A stretch of DNA of 64,000 nucleotides from an uncultured Cohaesibacter sp. (GTDB taxonomy: Bacteria; Pseudomonadota; Alphaproteobacteria; Rhizobiales; Cohaesibacteraceae). The notes under the pieces were generated by a model that saw only the letters and a program-made list of their open reading frames with translations, was not told the DNA's origin and made no database searches. Location: contig NZ_OY759851.1 of NCBI RefSeq assembly GCF_963662805.1, positions 124,001 through 188,000 of the forward strand, written 5' to 3'. Position numbers and translations under genes: made by a program. Shown piece by piece: positions 47,098 through 56,527 of the stretch (the first letter of the stretch is position 1; each line of letters begins with the position of its first letter).

Positions 47098-48083
47098 TTA
47101 TTGGTTTGGTCCGTTTTGCGATCCATTGCCGCCGGACGGCAGGGACGGGAATCGGGACCGGACATTGATCAGAATTTCGCTCACGCCCAGAATGACCAGA
47201 ATGAAACCGATCCACTGGAAGACGATCAGAAGGATGTAAGTCGTCCAGAGGAGGGCCGTTCTGGCCGGGGTGTTGCGTGAGAGACAATGCATGACAGACA
47301 AGCCAACTAGCATCAGCGCGGAGCCAAGGCTGGAGGCGACGATCTGGAAGAAGACGCCGATGAGGCCGGGCAGCAGCAGCAGGCCGGCGAGCGCTGCCAG
47401 AAAGACATAGGCGCTCACGCTCGGCATGGTCAGCTGATGCAGGTCGGGCCAAGGGCGCACAAGGCGACCCGATTTCTCGACGATCTTGGCGGCAAGAAAC
47501 AGATTGACTGACATGCTCACCACGATCATCACCGACGAGACGGTCGGCGCGAGACGGCTGATGAGGGTCACCAGACTGTCGAGCGAAATGCCCGATTCCT
47601 CGAGCGTGGTTTGCTGCTGGGTATTGTAGATCTGCTGCATCAGCGAGGAAATCGCGTCCCGGTAGGCTTCAAGGCTGAAGCCGAAGGGAACGAACATGGC
47701 CATCGACGTAACGACGGCAATGATCGAAATCCAGATGAGCAGACGGCTGAGCGGATACCACTCGGTGACATCTTCATCCGTCTCCGTTCTGACCCCACGG
47801 CTCAGGCCGACAAGATGGGTAACCCACCAGGCAGGAAGGCTGTTGAGCGCGGCAAAAAGGAGACCCGTCAGCGGCTGATGATGATTGCGAGCACCAGACC
47901 GGACGAAATGACCGCAGTCAGACCGGCAAAGGTTCCCCATCCAAGGGAGGCAATCATCAGGGGCAGGGGGGAAATCAGAACCAGAATGAAGCCAAGGCCA
48001 ACAACCCCACTGGCATAGCCAGACAGGTTGAGCAGCGCGGTACAAAGACCGGCAATGATGCCTATGATCAGAAAGTGGTTCAT
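47098..48083 (-). CDS. DUF2232 membrane protein, frameshifted
   Basis: An integral membrane protein with about eight helices, 328 residues after correction. The start (MNHFLIIGIIAGLCTALLNL) and the rest (SLPAWWVTHLVGLSRGVRTE, SMAMFVPFGFSLEAYRDAIS) are in different frames. A GG at 47873-47874 (plus strand) should be GGG, which restores LAIIIS-PLTGLLFAALN. DUF2232 proteins are regularly encoded between rpsR and rplI in Hyphomicrobiales, so the context is decisive. The function is unknown. The break is probably a sequencing error. Confidence 0.85.
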
Positions 48084-48258
48084 TCGCTTGGCTGTCCCGC
48101 TTGCCCCATCAGGGGTCTTTGCTGGCGGTTAGAGGCAGGTCGCAATGCCTGACCCAACGGTCGATTGTCTGTCTTGCTTCAAAAATCTCCCCGTCGGGGA
48201 GAATGGAGACGGGCGCAAAGCGCCCATCCCGAAAGTCTTTAACCGTAACTGTCTCAGC

Positions 48259-48492
48259 TTAGCTGATGACATACGGCAGAAGGCCGAGGAAACGGGCGCG
48301 TTTGATGGCACGAGCCAGTTCACGCTGTTTCTTGGCAGATACCGCAGTGATGCGGCTTGGGACGATCTTGCCGCGCTCGGAAACGTAGCGCTGCAGAAGA
48401 CGAACGTCTTTGTAATCAATTTTCGGTGCATTCTCGCCGGAGAAGGGGCAAGTTTTGCGACGGCGGAAGAAAGGACGACGTGCTCCAGACAT
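48259..48492 (-). CDS. rpsR: 30S ribosomal protein S18
   Basis: 77 residues, full length: ARRPFFRRRKTCPFSGENAP at the start, IDYKDVRLLQRYVSERGKIV, and RAIKRARFLGLLPYV near the end. It pairs with S6 on the small-subunit platform. It lies 14 bases after the rpsF stop in one transcript. Confidence 0.98.
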   Translation of the reverse strand: MSGARRPFFRRRKTCPFSGENAPKIDYKDVRLLQRYVSERGKIVPSRITAVSAKKQRELARAIKRARFLGLLPYVIS

Positions 48493-48506
48493 GTTTCTTG
48501 CTCCTC

Positions 48507-48980
48507 TTACTCTGCTGCTGCTTCATCATTGTTGTCACGACGCGGACGACGGTCTCCGCGGTCGCCACGATCACCGCGCGGACCACGATCACCGCGATCA
48601 CCACGGTCGCCACGATCTCCGCGGCCACCACGATCACCGCCACGGCGGTCATCACGGTCGCGTTTCTGCATCATGGCAGACTGGTCTTCTTCGTGTTCTT
48701 CAACGCGGATGGTCATGAAGCGCATGACGTCTTCGTTGATGCGCATCTGGCGTTCCATCTCAGCAATCGCTTCGGGCTTGCTGTCGATGTTCATCAGAAC
48801 GTAGTGAGCCTTGCGGTTCTTGTTGATGCGGTATGCGATGGACTTGAGGCCCCAGTATTCGACTTTGCCGACGGTGCCTTCATATTCGCCAATCAGTGCT
48901 TTGTACTGCTCGACCAGTGCCTCAACCTGCTGCTGAGAGATATCCTGGCGAGCAAGGAAAACGTGCTCGTAAAGCGCCAT
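48507..48980 (-). CDS. rpsF: 30S ribosomal protein S6 with extended RGD-repeat tail
   Basis: 157 residues from ATG 48980. Residues 1-100 are a normal S6 (MALYEHVFLARQDISQQQVE, YWGLKSIAYRINKNRKAHYV, RINEDVMRFMTIRVEEHEE). The remaining tail of about 50 residues is a low-complexity Arg/Gly/Asp string built from GDRGDRG-type units, ending in a short acidic segment. E. coli S6 also has a variable tail, but not of this repeat type. The upstream leader can fold to occlude the region next to its ribosome binding site, consistent with autoregulation by S6:S18. Confidence 0.96.
   Translation of the reverse strand: MALYEHVFLARQDISQQQVEALVEQYKALIGEYEGTVGKVEYWGLKSIAYRINKNRKAHYVLMNIDSKPEAIAEMERQMRINEDVMRFMTIRVEEHEEDQSAMMQKRDRDDRRGGDRGGRGDRGDRGDRGDRGPRGDRGDRGDRRPRRDNNDEAAAE
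48545..48655 (-). repeat. Degenerate 9-bp tandem repeat encoding the S6 tail
   Basis: A run of units close to CGTGGTGAT / CGCGGTGAT (Arg-Gly-Asp), interrupted by a Pro-Arg unit. The codons vary at third positions (CGT/CGC, GGT/GGC/GGA), so the repeat is older than a recent slippage event. Confidence 0.75.
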
Positions 48981-49058
48981 AGTTCCTGCCTTGTCTCTAG
49001 GTTTCAATATATCAGTCCGGCTGGCGCGAAGCCTCCAAAAAGCCTAGTCAGACAAGGC
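48981..49058 (-). promoter_or_regulatory. Structured rpsF leader, S6:S18-type autoregulatory candidate
   Basis: On the minus strand GCCTTGTCT-GA-CTAGG (49058-49043) pairs with CCTAGAGACAAGGC (49001-48988) over 14 bp with a 2-base bulge. The right arm ends one base before AGGA (48987-48984), the rpsF Shine-Dalgarno. The loop contains CCG in GCCAGCCGGACTG, reminiscent of the conserved CCG of known S6:S18 leaders. An alternative small hairpin AAGCCT/AGGCTT (49060-49055 with 49045-49040) followed by TTT would break the long stem. Confidence 0.5.
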
Positions 49059-49555
49059 TTCTTTGAGAAATACATGCTTTATAGAGCGAAGACACCGAAA
49101 GTCGGGGCGACTAACGTCCCTACCATGCCATGTTCTCGTCGGTTTGAGAGAAATTCAGGCAATAGCCTTCCGTTCAGCCCTCGGCCTCGCCAAGCTGATT
49201 GGCGCTTTATAGACGATTTTTTCCATTGTGCAAGGGCAAATTGGGGGACAGATCGAGGATCCGGCCCGGTTTCTGTCCGCCCGCTGCAGGCCTGTTGAAA
49301 GGCTGCCCTTTTTGCTGACTTTTATCTCGCCGACATCTCTTTATATATATTCGCCGAATGTCAACTTTCTGCCCGGGGCGGGTTTTTGATCCGAAGTCGG
49401 GCAAAAGTGGCGGAAAACGGCGGATCTGTTCCGGCAAGCCTTGACTTCTGGTACCATAGCCGCCAATTGGATCTATCAAAATGATGGGCATCGATGAAGG
49501 GCAAACCTTCAATTGAACCTCAAACGGCAAGAACAAAAACAAGGTAGGAAGCGAA
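49059..49555. other. Divergent intergenic region between rpsF and fabD
   Basis: No gene is supported. It should carry the rpsF promoter (minus) and the fabD promoter (plus). TTGACT at 49441-49446 is a plausible -35 element for fabD, without a convincing -10. A direct repeat CGCCGA occurs on both sides of an AT-rich core at 49345-49355. AAGGTAGGAAGCGAA precedes fabD. Confidence 0.4.
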
Positions 49556-50497
49556 ATGAGCATTGCATTTACTTTTCCCGGACAAGGCAGTCAGGCTGTC
49601 GGCATGGGCAAGGCTCTGGCCGATGAATTCGCGGTAGCGCGTGCAGTCTATGAAGAAGTCGACGACGCTCTTGGCGAAAAACTGTCCGATGTCATGTGGA
49701 ATGGTCCTGCTGATGACCTGACGCTGACCCGCAACGCTCAGCCTGCCCTGATGGCGGCTTCCATCGCGGCGATGCGCGTGCTGGAAGAAAAGGGCCTCAA
49801 TCTGAAAGACAAGGTTTCCTTTGTCGCTGGTCATTCGCTTGGTGAATATTCCGCGCTTGCTGCCTCTGGCGCACTCAGCCTTGCGGACACCGCTCGCCTG
49901 CTCCGGACCCGTGGCGAAGCCATGCAGAAAGCCGTTCCGGTCGGTGAGGGTGCCATGGCCGCGATCCTCGGCATGAGCCTTGAGGATGTCAAGGCGGTGG
50001 CCGAAGAGGCTGCCAATGGTGAAGTCTGTCAGGTTGCCAACGACAATGCGACCGGTCAGGTGGTGATTTCCGGCGCCAAGGCTGCCGTTGAGCGCGCCGC
50101 TGACCTCGCCAAGGAAAAGGGCGCGATGAAGGCCGTTCTGCTGCCCGTCAGCGCACCCTTCCATTGCTCGCTGATGGCGCCTGCTGCCGATGTCATGGCC
50201 GAGGCTCTGTCCAAGGTTACCATTCACGTGCCGCGGGTTCCGCTTGTTGCCAACGTTCTGGCGAGCGCAATCGAAGACCCGGAAGCCATTCGCAAGCATC
50301 TGGTTGAGCAGGTTACCGGCATGGTGCGTTGGTCCGAGTCCATTTCCTGGCTTGCCAACAATGGTGTTGACTGCCTGTTCGAAGTTGGGACCGGCAAGGT
50401 TCTGACCGGTCTGGCGCGCCGGATCGTCAAGGGCATCGAGACGGTCAAGGTCGGTGAACCTGGCGATATCGATCTGGCTCTGGCAAAACTTGCCTGA
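49556..50497 (+). CDS. fabD: Malonyl-CoA:ACP transacylase
   Basis: Loads malonyl groups on acyl carrier protein for fatty-acid synthesis; 313 residues. The oxyanion and nucleophile motifs are FPGQGSQAVGMGKALAD near the start and FVAGHSLGEYSALAA with the catalytic serine; the partner histidine lies in VSAPFHCSLMAPA. The C-terminus VGTGKVLTGLARRIVKG is typical. ATG 49556 has AGGAAGCGAA upstream. First gene of the fab cluster. Confidence 0.97.
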   Translation: MSIAFTFPGQGSQAVGMGKALADEFAVARAVYEEVDDALGEKLSDVMWNGPADDLTLTRNAQPALMAASIAAMRVLEEKGLNLKDKVSFVAGHSLGEYSALAASGALSLADTARLLRTRGEAMQKAVPVGEGAMAAILGMSLEDVKAVAEEAANGEVCQVANDNATGQVVISGAKAAVERAADLAKEKGAMKAVLLPVSAPFHCSLMAPAADVMAEALSKVTIHVPRVPLVANVLASAIEDPEAIRKHLVEQVTGMVRWSESISWLANNGVDCLFEVGTGKVLTGLARRIVKGIETVKVGEPGDIDLALAKLA

Positions 50498-50685
50498 CAG
50501 CTGCCAGATTTTGGACAAGATTTGCGATAGAACGAAGGTCTGCCGCTCGTGACTCGTGGTTGCTGAGCGGCAACCAACAGACTGCCATCCTGCTCTGTTT
50601 CGGGTTGGCAGGCCAAAAAGGCAACGTCTCAGATGGCCGGTCGGCTAGGTGGCGATTGCTAAACATGTGAGACTTGGGAGTCATT

Positions 50686-51426
50686 ATGTTTGATTTGAGC
50701 GGAAAGTGTGCGCTGGTGACCGGTGCGAGTGGCGGGATTGGCGAAGCCATTGCCACGGCACTGCATCAGCAGGGCGCAACCGTCGCACTGTCCGGCACGC
50801 GCGTTGACGCGCTTGACGCGCTGGCCCAGAAACTTGGTGGCGAACGCGTCTTCGTGACCCCGGCCAACCTGTCCGATGCGGAGTCCGTTGCTGCTCTGGT
50901 GGGAAATGCCGAAGCTGCCATGGGTCAGGTTGACATTCTGGTCAACAATGCGGGCATCACCCGCGATGGCCTGTTCATGCGCATGAAGGACGAGGACTGG
51001 GAGCAGGTGCTCAACGTCAACCTCACCTCCGCCATGCGTCTGTCCCGTGCTGCTCTTAAAGGCATGATGAAACGCCGCTTTGGCCGGATCATCGGCATCA
51101 CCTCGATCGTTGGCGTGACCGGCAACCCGGGACAGGGCAACTATGCTGCGGCCAAGGCCGGCATGATCGGCATGACCAAGTCGCTGGCTCAGGAAGTGGC
51201 AGCGCGCGGCATTACGGCCAACTGCATTGCCCCCGGTTTCATCAAGACCGCGATGACTGACAAGCTGAACGAGAAGCAGCAGGAAGCCATCAACGGAGCC
51301 ATTCCGGCCTCCCGCATGGGAACGCCAGAAGAAATCGCAGCAGCCACCGTTTATCTTGCCAGTGAGGAAGCCGCCTATGTGACCGGCCAGACCCTGCATG
51401 TGAACGGCGGGATGGCGATGATCTAA
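50686..51426 (+). CDS. fabG: 3-oxoacyl-ACP reductase
   Basis: NADPH-dependent reductase of the elongation cycle, 246 residues from ATG 50686 (GGGAG upstream). SDR signatures: TGASGGIGEAIA, LVNNAGITRDGLFMRMKDED, catalytic Ser in ITSIVGVTGNPGQ, and Tyr/Lys in GNYAAAKAGMIGM. The C-terminus EEAAYVTGQTLHVNGGMAM is the usual FabG end. It lies 188 bases after fabD. Confidence 0.96.
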   Translation: MFDLSGKCALVTGASGGIGEAIATALHQQGATVALSGTRVDALDALAQKLGGERVFVTPANLSDAESVAALVGNAEAAMGQVDILVNNAGITRDGLFMRMKDEDWEQVLNVNLTSAMRLSRAALKGMMKRRFGRIIGITSIVGVTGNPGQGNYAAAKAGMIGMTKSLAQEVAARGITANCIAPGFIKTAMTDKLNEKQQEAINGAIPASRMGTPEEIAAATVYLASEEAAYVTGQTLHVNGGMAMI

Positions 51427-51730
51427 TCGGCGAAAGCCGGTTATTTGGGCTGGAAAAGCCCTGTGAAGAGAAAGACAATTGCTTTTGTGGGCAATTCCTG
51501 ATCTTCTCAAGCGCGACAAAGTATGATACGAACCGCGCGAATTCCCATGAAAGCCAGCTTTTTGGCTGATTTGGAAGCGGTTTAACAGCCAGGTGTCCGG
51601 TTGAAGATCTGTTGGTGGATCTGGTGGGCCAATTGGCAGTGTACGAACTCGGGAAAGTGATTTGTGCGGCGATTGGCCAAAGCAAGCTGTTTTTCCAAAC
51701 TTGATCGAATAGTAACTTTGAGGAAAGAAC
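51427..51730. other. Intergenic region between fabG and acpP
   Basis: No gene. An imperfectly spaced inverted repeat, GGCCAAT (51627-51633) and ATTGGCC (51672-51678), lies in the likely acpP promoter region. TTTGAGGAAAGAAC supplies the acpP ribosome binding site. Confidence 0.4.
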
Positions 51731-51967
51731 ATGAGCGATATCGCTGAACGCGTTAAGAAAATCGTGATCGAACATCTCGGCGTAGACGCTGAAAAGGTCA
51801 CCGACTCTGCCAGCTTCATCGACGATCTGGGCGCAGACAGCCTTGACACCGTTGAACTGGTTATGGCTTTCGAGGAAGAATTCGGTACCGAAATTCCTGA
51901 CGATGCTGCAGAGACCATTCAGACCGTTGGTGACGCTGTCTCCTTCCTGACCAAGGCTGCGGGCTAA
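51731..51967 (+). CDS. acpP: Acyl carrier protein
   Basis: 78-residue acidic carrier protein. The phosphopantetheine is attached at Ser37 in DDLGADSLDTVELVMAFEEE. Length and the helix pattern are canonical. A strong terminator follows immediately, so fabF is transcribed from its own promoter or by readthrough. Confidence 0.98.
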   Translation: MSDIAERVKKIVIEHLGVDAEKVTDSASFIDDLGADSLDTVELVMAFEEEFGTEIPDDAAETIQTVGDAVSFLTKAAG

Positions 51968-52013
51968 TCAGTTCTGACAGATCGCGAATCTCGCGGTGTG
52001 GTTGATTGAATGG

Positions 52014-52047
52014 ATCCGGAAGGAGGCAATCTCCTTCCGGATTTTTT
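52014..52047 (+). terminator. Strong Rho-independent terminator after acpP
   Basis: ATCCGGAAGGAG (52014-52025) pairs perfectly with CTCCTTCCGGAT (52031-52042) around a 5-base loop, followed by a run of T to 52047. Confidence 0.93.
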
Positions 52048-52231
52048 CGTTTATGGCTCTTCTTTACCTGTTCAATGGTATAGGTGCGTCCACAACCATG
52101 AATAACTGACGAATAGGGCTTACTTCGCCCGGTTTTTGGGGGTAATAAAGTTGTCATATCTCACTTGCCCCCCGGTTTTTGTACGGGAAGAGGCGAGACT
52201 ATAAATAACCAAGAATGATCGGAGACTAAGG

Positions 52232-53495
52232 ATGAGACGAGTTGTCGTAACCGGCATGGGTATGGTTAGCCCGTTGGGTAACGGGGTCGAAAACGACATG
52301 GTCCAATATTCTGGCGGGCAAGAGCGGGGCTGCCAAAGCCAGCGGCTTCGAAATCGAAGACCTTGCGTGTCAGATCGCCTGCCAGTTGCCGTTCGGCGAT
52401 GGCTCCGATGGCACATTCAATCCTGACGACACATTGCCCGTCAAGGAACAGCGCAAGATGGACCCCTTCATCGTCTATGCCATTGCTGCTGCTGACGAGG
52501 CGATCGCCCATTCAGGCTGGAAGCCGGAGAGCTATGAAGACCAGATCGCATCCGGTGTTCTGATCGGTTCCGGTATCGGTGGGCTGCTCGGCATCGAGAA
52601 AGCTGCCTATGACCTTGCTGAAAAAGGCCCCCGTCGCATCAGCCCGTTCTTCATTCCGGGCCGTCTGATCAACCTTGCTTCTGGTTATGTTTCCATCCGT
52701 CATGGCCTCAAAGGGCCGAATCACTCTGTGGTAACGGCCTGTTCCACCGGTGCGCACGCGATTGGCGATGCCGCTCGCCTGATTGCGCTTGGTGATGCCG
52801 ATGTGATGGTTGCTGGCGGGACCGAATCCCCGATCGGCCGTCTGGCGCTGGCTGGCTTCAATGCCTGCCGTGCCCTGTCGACGAATTTCAACGATGAGCC
52901 TGAAAAAGCATCCCGTCCCTATGACAAGGATCGTGATGGGTTTGTCATGGGTGAGGGCGCCGGTGTTGTCGTGCTTGAGGAATATGAGCATGCGGTCGCA
53001 CGCGGTGCCAAGATCTATGCAGAAGTCAGTGGCTATGGCCTGTCTGGTGACGCGCATCACATCACGGCTCCTGCCGAGGATGGTGACGGTGCCTTCCGCT
53101 GTATGACGGCTGCGCTGAAGCGTGCTGAGGTTTCGCCCGATCAGATCGACTATGTCAACGCCCATGGCACGTCGACCCCGCTTGGTGATGAGATCGAATT
53201 GCGCGCCATCGAGCGTCTGGTCGGTGACCATGCGGACGGGCTGACCATGTCATCGACCAAGTCGGCCGTCGGGCATCTTCTGGGAGCTGCTGGTGCGGTC
53301 GAAGCGATCTTCACCGTGCTTGCGATCCGTGACCAGATTGCACCACCGACACTGAACCTCGACAATCCGTCCGTCGATACCAAGATCGATCTGGTTCCCT
53401 ACAAGCCCAAGAAGATGGACATCAAGGTTGCCCTGTCCAACTCGTTCGGCTTTGGCGGCACCAATGCGTCGCTGGTTTTCAAGGCGGTCAACTAG
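52232..53495 (+). CDS. fabF: Beta-ketoacyl-ACP synthase II, frameshifted near the N-terminus
   Basis: Elongating condensing enzyme. The start MRRVVVTGMGMVSPLGNGVE is in one frame. An AAAA run at 52290-52293 should be AAA, after which the sequence continues TTWSNILAGKSGAAKASGFE into the main frame. The catalytic Cys-His-His triad is present in VVTACSTGAHAIGDA, NAHGTSTPLGD and KSAVGHLLGAAGAVE. The corrected gene is 1263 bp, 420 residues, exactly the family length, so the error is in the sequence. A terminator follows at 53521. Confidence 0.95.
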
Positions 53496-53520
53496 ATTTC
53501 AACGGGTGGGGGGCACCCCT

Positions 53521-53548
53521 GAGACGTTGTGGATATCGTCTCTTTTTT
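53521..53548 (+). terminator. Rho-independent terminator after fabF
   Basis: GAGACG (53521-53526) pairs with CGTCTC (53537-53542), followed by six T residues. A second GC-rich hairpin, GGGTG/CACCC, lies just before it. Confidence 0.8.
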
Positions 53549-53736
53549 GCCATGAATGACCCTTAGAGCCTTGCAAGCTCGAGAATGGTTCTCCTGAGGG
53601 CTTTCGCTGTTTTTGCGCCTGTTTGACAGGCGCCATTGATGATGGCTGGTTGCTCTTGCTTGGGCCAGACCAGGTCTTCGAGATCGCGGAAGCCCGGCAG
53701 GGAGCTACGGTCAAACCAGACAGATTTGAGGCCGAC

Positions 53737-55336
53737 ATGGTTGAAGAAACCAACGACAAGGACAAGGTGTCGAATTCTCCTGAAGAAGGTGACATCAAAC
53801 GGTCTGATGAAAGCCCGGAGGCGGGAGGGAAAAGTCCGCTGCCGATGCTGCGTCACAGCCGTCCGGGCGAAGCAGAAAAGCCGGTGTCCGAGAGCGATGA
53901 CGCCGAGCCGGAGAAAGAGACCGGCGAGGAGGCAACGTCGAGTGCTTCTGTCGATAATGATGATGGCGACAAGGCCACTTCCGAAGAAGCTGAAGAGGCT
54001 GCTTCTTCCGAGGTGGAGCAGCCTGAAGCTTCTGAAGATGGCGCTGAAAATGACAAGGCCGCTTCGTCCAAGCCGGATGAGGAACCCGAGATAGTTGGGG
54101 TCTGCCCCCGAGGTGACCAGTGCTGCCGCGTCCAAGACCGTGTCGTCAGAGGGCTCTGCCGCTGACAAGGATGGCGCTGGTGCGCTCGATACGCCCCCGC
54201 CGCCGCCGATGGTGGACAGCTCGCCGCTCAAGGCACCACGCAGTGCTCGTCAGGCCATTGAGCCGGAAACACCTCCGCCGCCTCCAACCCGGTCCAAGGC
54301 CGTTCGGCACCCGATTGTCGTCTTCATGAATTTCGTGTTCACGGTGATTATTCTCGCGGTCGTAGCCGCCGGTGGCCTGCTTTACTACGGCAAGCAGAGC
54401 TTTCTGGAAGAAGGACCTCTGCGCAAAGAAAAGACCATTGTGGTCAGCAACGGCACGGGCCTTGGCACCATCGCCGGTATTCTCGAGCGTCAGAATGTCA
54501 TCAGCAACAAGATGATTTTCGAATATGGGGTTCAGCTCTACCGTCAGGAAGGGGCGCTGAAGGCAGGGGAATATCTGTTCGGCCCCGGCATTTCCATGCA
54601 TCAGGTGATGAACATCCTGACTTCTGGCAAGTCGATCCTGCATTCTTTTACCATTCCGGAGGGCTACACCTCCTATCAGGTGGTCGAGGCGCTGAAGGCC
54701 AACGACGTTCTGCTCGGTGAGGTTAAGACCCTGCCCGAAGAGGGAACGATCCTGCCCGAGACCTACAAATTCTCGCGCGGCACCACCCGTGCAGAACTGC
54801 TCAAGCGTATGGTCAGTGCGCACAACCGTGCGGTTGATGAAATCTGGGCGCGTCGTGCCTCCGATCTGCCGCTGAAAGACAAGCGCGAGTTTGTCACGCT
54901 GGCTTCCATCGTTGAGAAGGAAACCGGCAATGCTGCCGAGCGTACCCGTGTTGCGGGGGTGTTTGTGAACCGCCTCAATCAGGGCATGCGGCTGCAGACC
55001 GACCCCACCGTGATCTATGGTATCTTTGGGGGTCAGGGCAAACCGTCAGGTCGCCCGATCTTCCGCTCCGACCTAGACAAGCCGACGCCTTACAACACCT
55101 ATCAGATCGATGGGCTGCCGCCGGGGCCGATTGCCAACCCGGGTCGGGCCGCTCTTGAGGCGGTTGCCAATCCGAGCCGGACGAATGACCTGTTCTTCGT
55201 TGCTGACGGAACTGGTGGACATGTGTTCTCCGAAACCCTCAAGCAGCACAACGAGAATGTCAAACGTTGGCGCGAGATCGAGAAACAGCGGATTGAGGGA
55301 TTGAAGAATCAGGGGGCGGCGCAGCCCGAATCCTGA
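53737..55336 (+). CDS. mltG: Endolytic transglycosylase MltG with long disordered N-terminus, frameshifted
   Basis: Membrane-anchored lytic enzyme that ends glycan strand growth. A GGGG run at 54097-54100 should be GGG; the corrected gene is 1599 bp, 532 residues. The first 185 or so residues are acidic and low in complexity (Ser/Glu/Asp/Ala-rich, with PPPPP stretches). A membrane helix follows (VFMNFVFTVIILAVVAAGGL), then a LysM-like region and the catalytic domain with its glutamate in FVTLASIVEKETG and LQTDPTVIYGIFGG, YNTYQIDGLPPGPIANPG. E. coli MltG has only a short N-terminal tail (340 residues in total). ATG 53737 is the likely start. Confidence 0.9.
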
Positions 55337-55410
55337 TTGCCGGAAGGCTGAGCCTTCTCTCTAAAGGAGGCTCGGCGTATCCCGACTCGGTCCCTATCGA
55401 CAATGACTGG

Positions 55411-55439
55411 AAAAGCCACTGCACAAGCGGTGGCTTTTT
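55411..55439 (+). terminator. Rho-independent terminator after mltG
   Basis: AGCCACTGC (55414-55422) pairs with GCGGTGGCT (55427-55435) with one T-G pair around a 4-base loop, followed by five T residues and preceded by four A residues. Confidence 0.85.
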
Positions 55440-55633
55440 GCTTGAAGCGACGATTTTCAAGTTCTTTTGAAGCCGGTGTAAATTGTTGATATTTTGATAT
55501 TTTTGCAAGGACTTGCTGCGATTGGAGTCGCACTGTCCTTGACAGTCGGGCCAGCGTTTTCGAATGTAGGCCCTCATTTCTGTTTGCGGGGGGAGGAGAG
55601 CCCCGTGAAATCTTATGTCTAGGATTGCGGACC

Positions 55634-56521
55634 ATGGCTCTAGTTAGCATGACCGGTTTCACCCGGGTCAGCGGCACTTTTCAAACCTATCGATGGATCT
55701 GGGAGATCAAGACGGTCAATGGCAAGGGGCTCGATCTGAGACTTCGCCTACCGCCGGGATTTGACGATCTTGATCGTCCGCTTCGCCAGATGACTGGCGA
55801 ACGGCTGACTAGAGGCTCCTGCTTCATCAGTCTCAATCTTCAGCAGGAGGCCAATGCTCCGACGCTGAAAGTCAATGAGCAGGTGCTCGACGCGGTTCTC
55901 GCCACAATGAAGAAGATCGAGAAGCGGGTCGATGCCAAAAAGCCCAGCCTCGATGGTCTTCTTGCCATCAAGGGTGTGCTTGAGCCGATGGAAGACGAGG
56001 AAAGCGAGGAAACCAGAGCTGCCTTGACCGAAGCGCTGCTGGAAAGCTTCAAGGAAGCGATCCGGGATGTTGAAGAGATGCGCCGGGCCGAAGGAGCTGC
56101 GCTGGAGCAGATCCTGTTGCAACGGGTCGACGAGCTTGATGCTCTGACCAAGGCTGCCGAAGACTGCCCGGCCCGCTCGCCTGAGGCCATTCGGGACAAG
56201 CTGCGCGCCCAGATCGACCGTATCCTTGAAGCAAGCAGCGGTCTTGATGAGGATCGCCTTTATCAGGAAGCGGTCTTGCTCGCAGGCAAGGCCGACATCC
56301 GGGAAGAACTCGATCGTCTCTATGCCCACTGCGAGGCTGTCCGCGGACTGATCGCGGAGGATCGCCCGGTGGGACGCAAGCTCGATTTTCTAGCGCAGGA
56401 ATTCAACCGCGAAGCCAACACGCTTTGCTCGAAATCGAACGACACGAGCCTCACGGCCATTGGCCTTGAGCTCAAGGCGACTATCGAACAGCTGCGTGAG
56501 CAGATTCAGAATGTGGAGTAA
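55634..56521 (+). CDS. yicC: YicC/YloC family endoribonuclease
   Basis: 295-residue protein of the YicC family, which has recently been shown to cleave RNA and affects sRNA turnover in E. coli. Family markers: LVSMTGFTRVSGTFQTYRW at the start, EIKTVNGKGLDLRLRLPPGF, and the C-terminal GRKLDFLAQEFNREANTLCS with KSNDTSLTAIGLELKATIEQ. ATG 55634 is chosen within a longer open frame. It is immediately followed by gmk (6 bases), the usual pairing. Confidence 0.93.
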   Translation: MALVSMTGFTRVSGTFQTYRWIWEIKTVNGKGLDLRLRLPPGFDDLDRPLRQMTGERLTRGSCFISLNLQQEANAPTLKVNEQVLDAVLATMKKIEKRVDAKKPSLDGLLAIKGVLEPMEDEESEETRAALTEALLESFKEAIRDVEEMRRAEGAALEQILLQRVDELDALTKAAEDCPARSPEAIRDKLRAQIDRILEASSGLDEDRLYQEAVLLAGKADIREELDRLYAHCEAVRGLIAEDRPVGRKLDFLAQEFNREANTLCSKSNDTSLTAIGLELKATIEQLREQIQNVE

Positions 56522-56527
56522 CCACCC

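Noticed and set aside
48545..48655. CRISPR-like array in the rpsF region
   Set aside because: The 9-bp units are coding repeats (Arg-Gly-Asp) without spacers.
54095..55336. Separate gene starting at TTG 54095
   Set aside because: It is the in-frame remainder of mltG after the extra G at 54097-54100.
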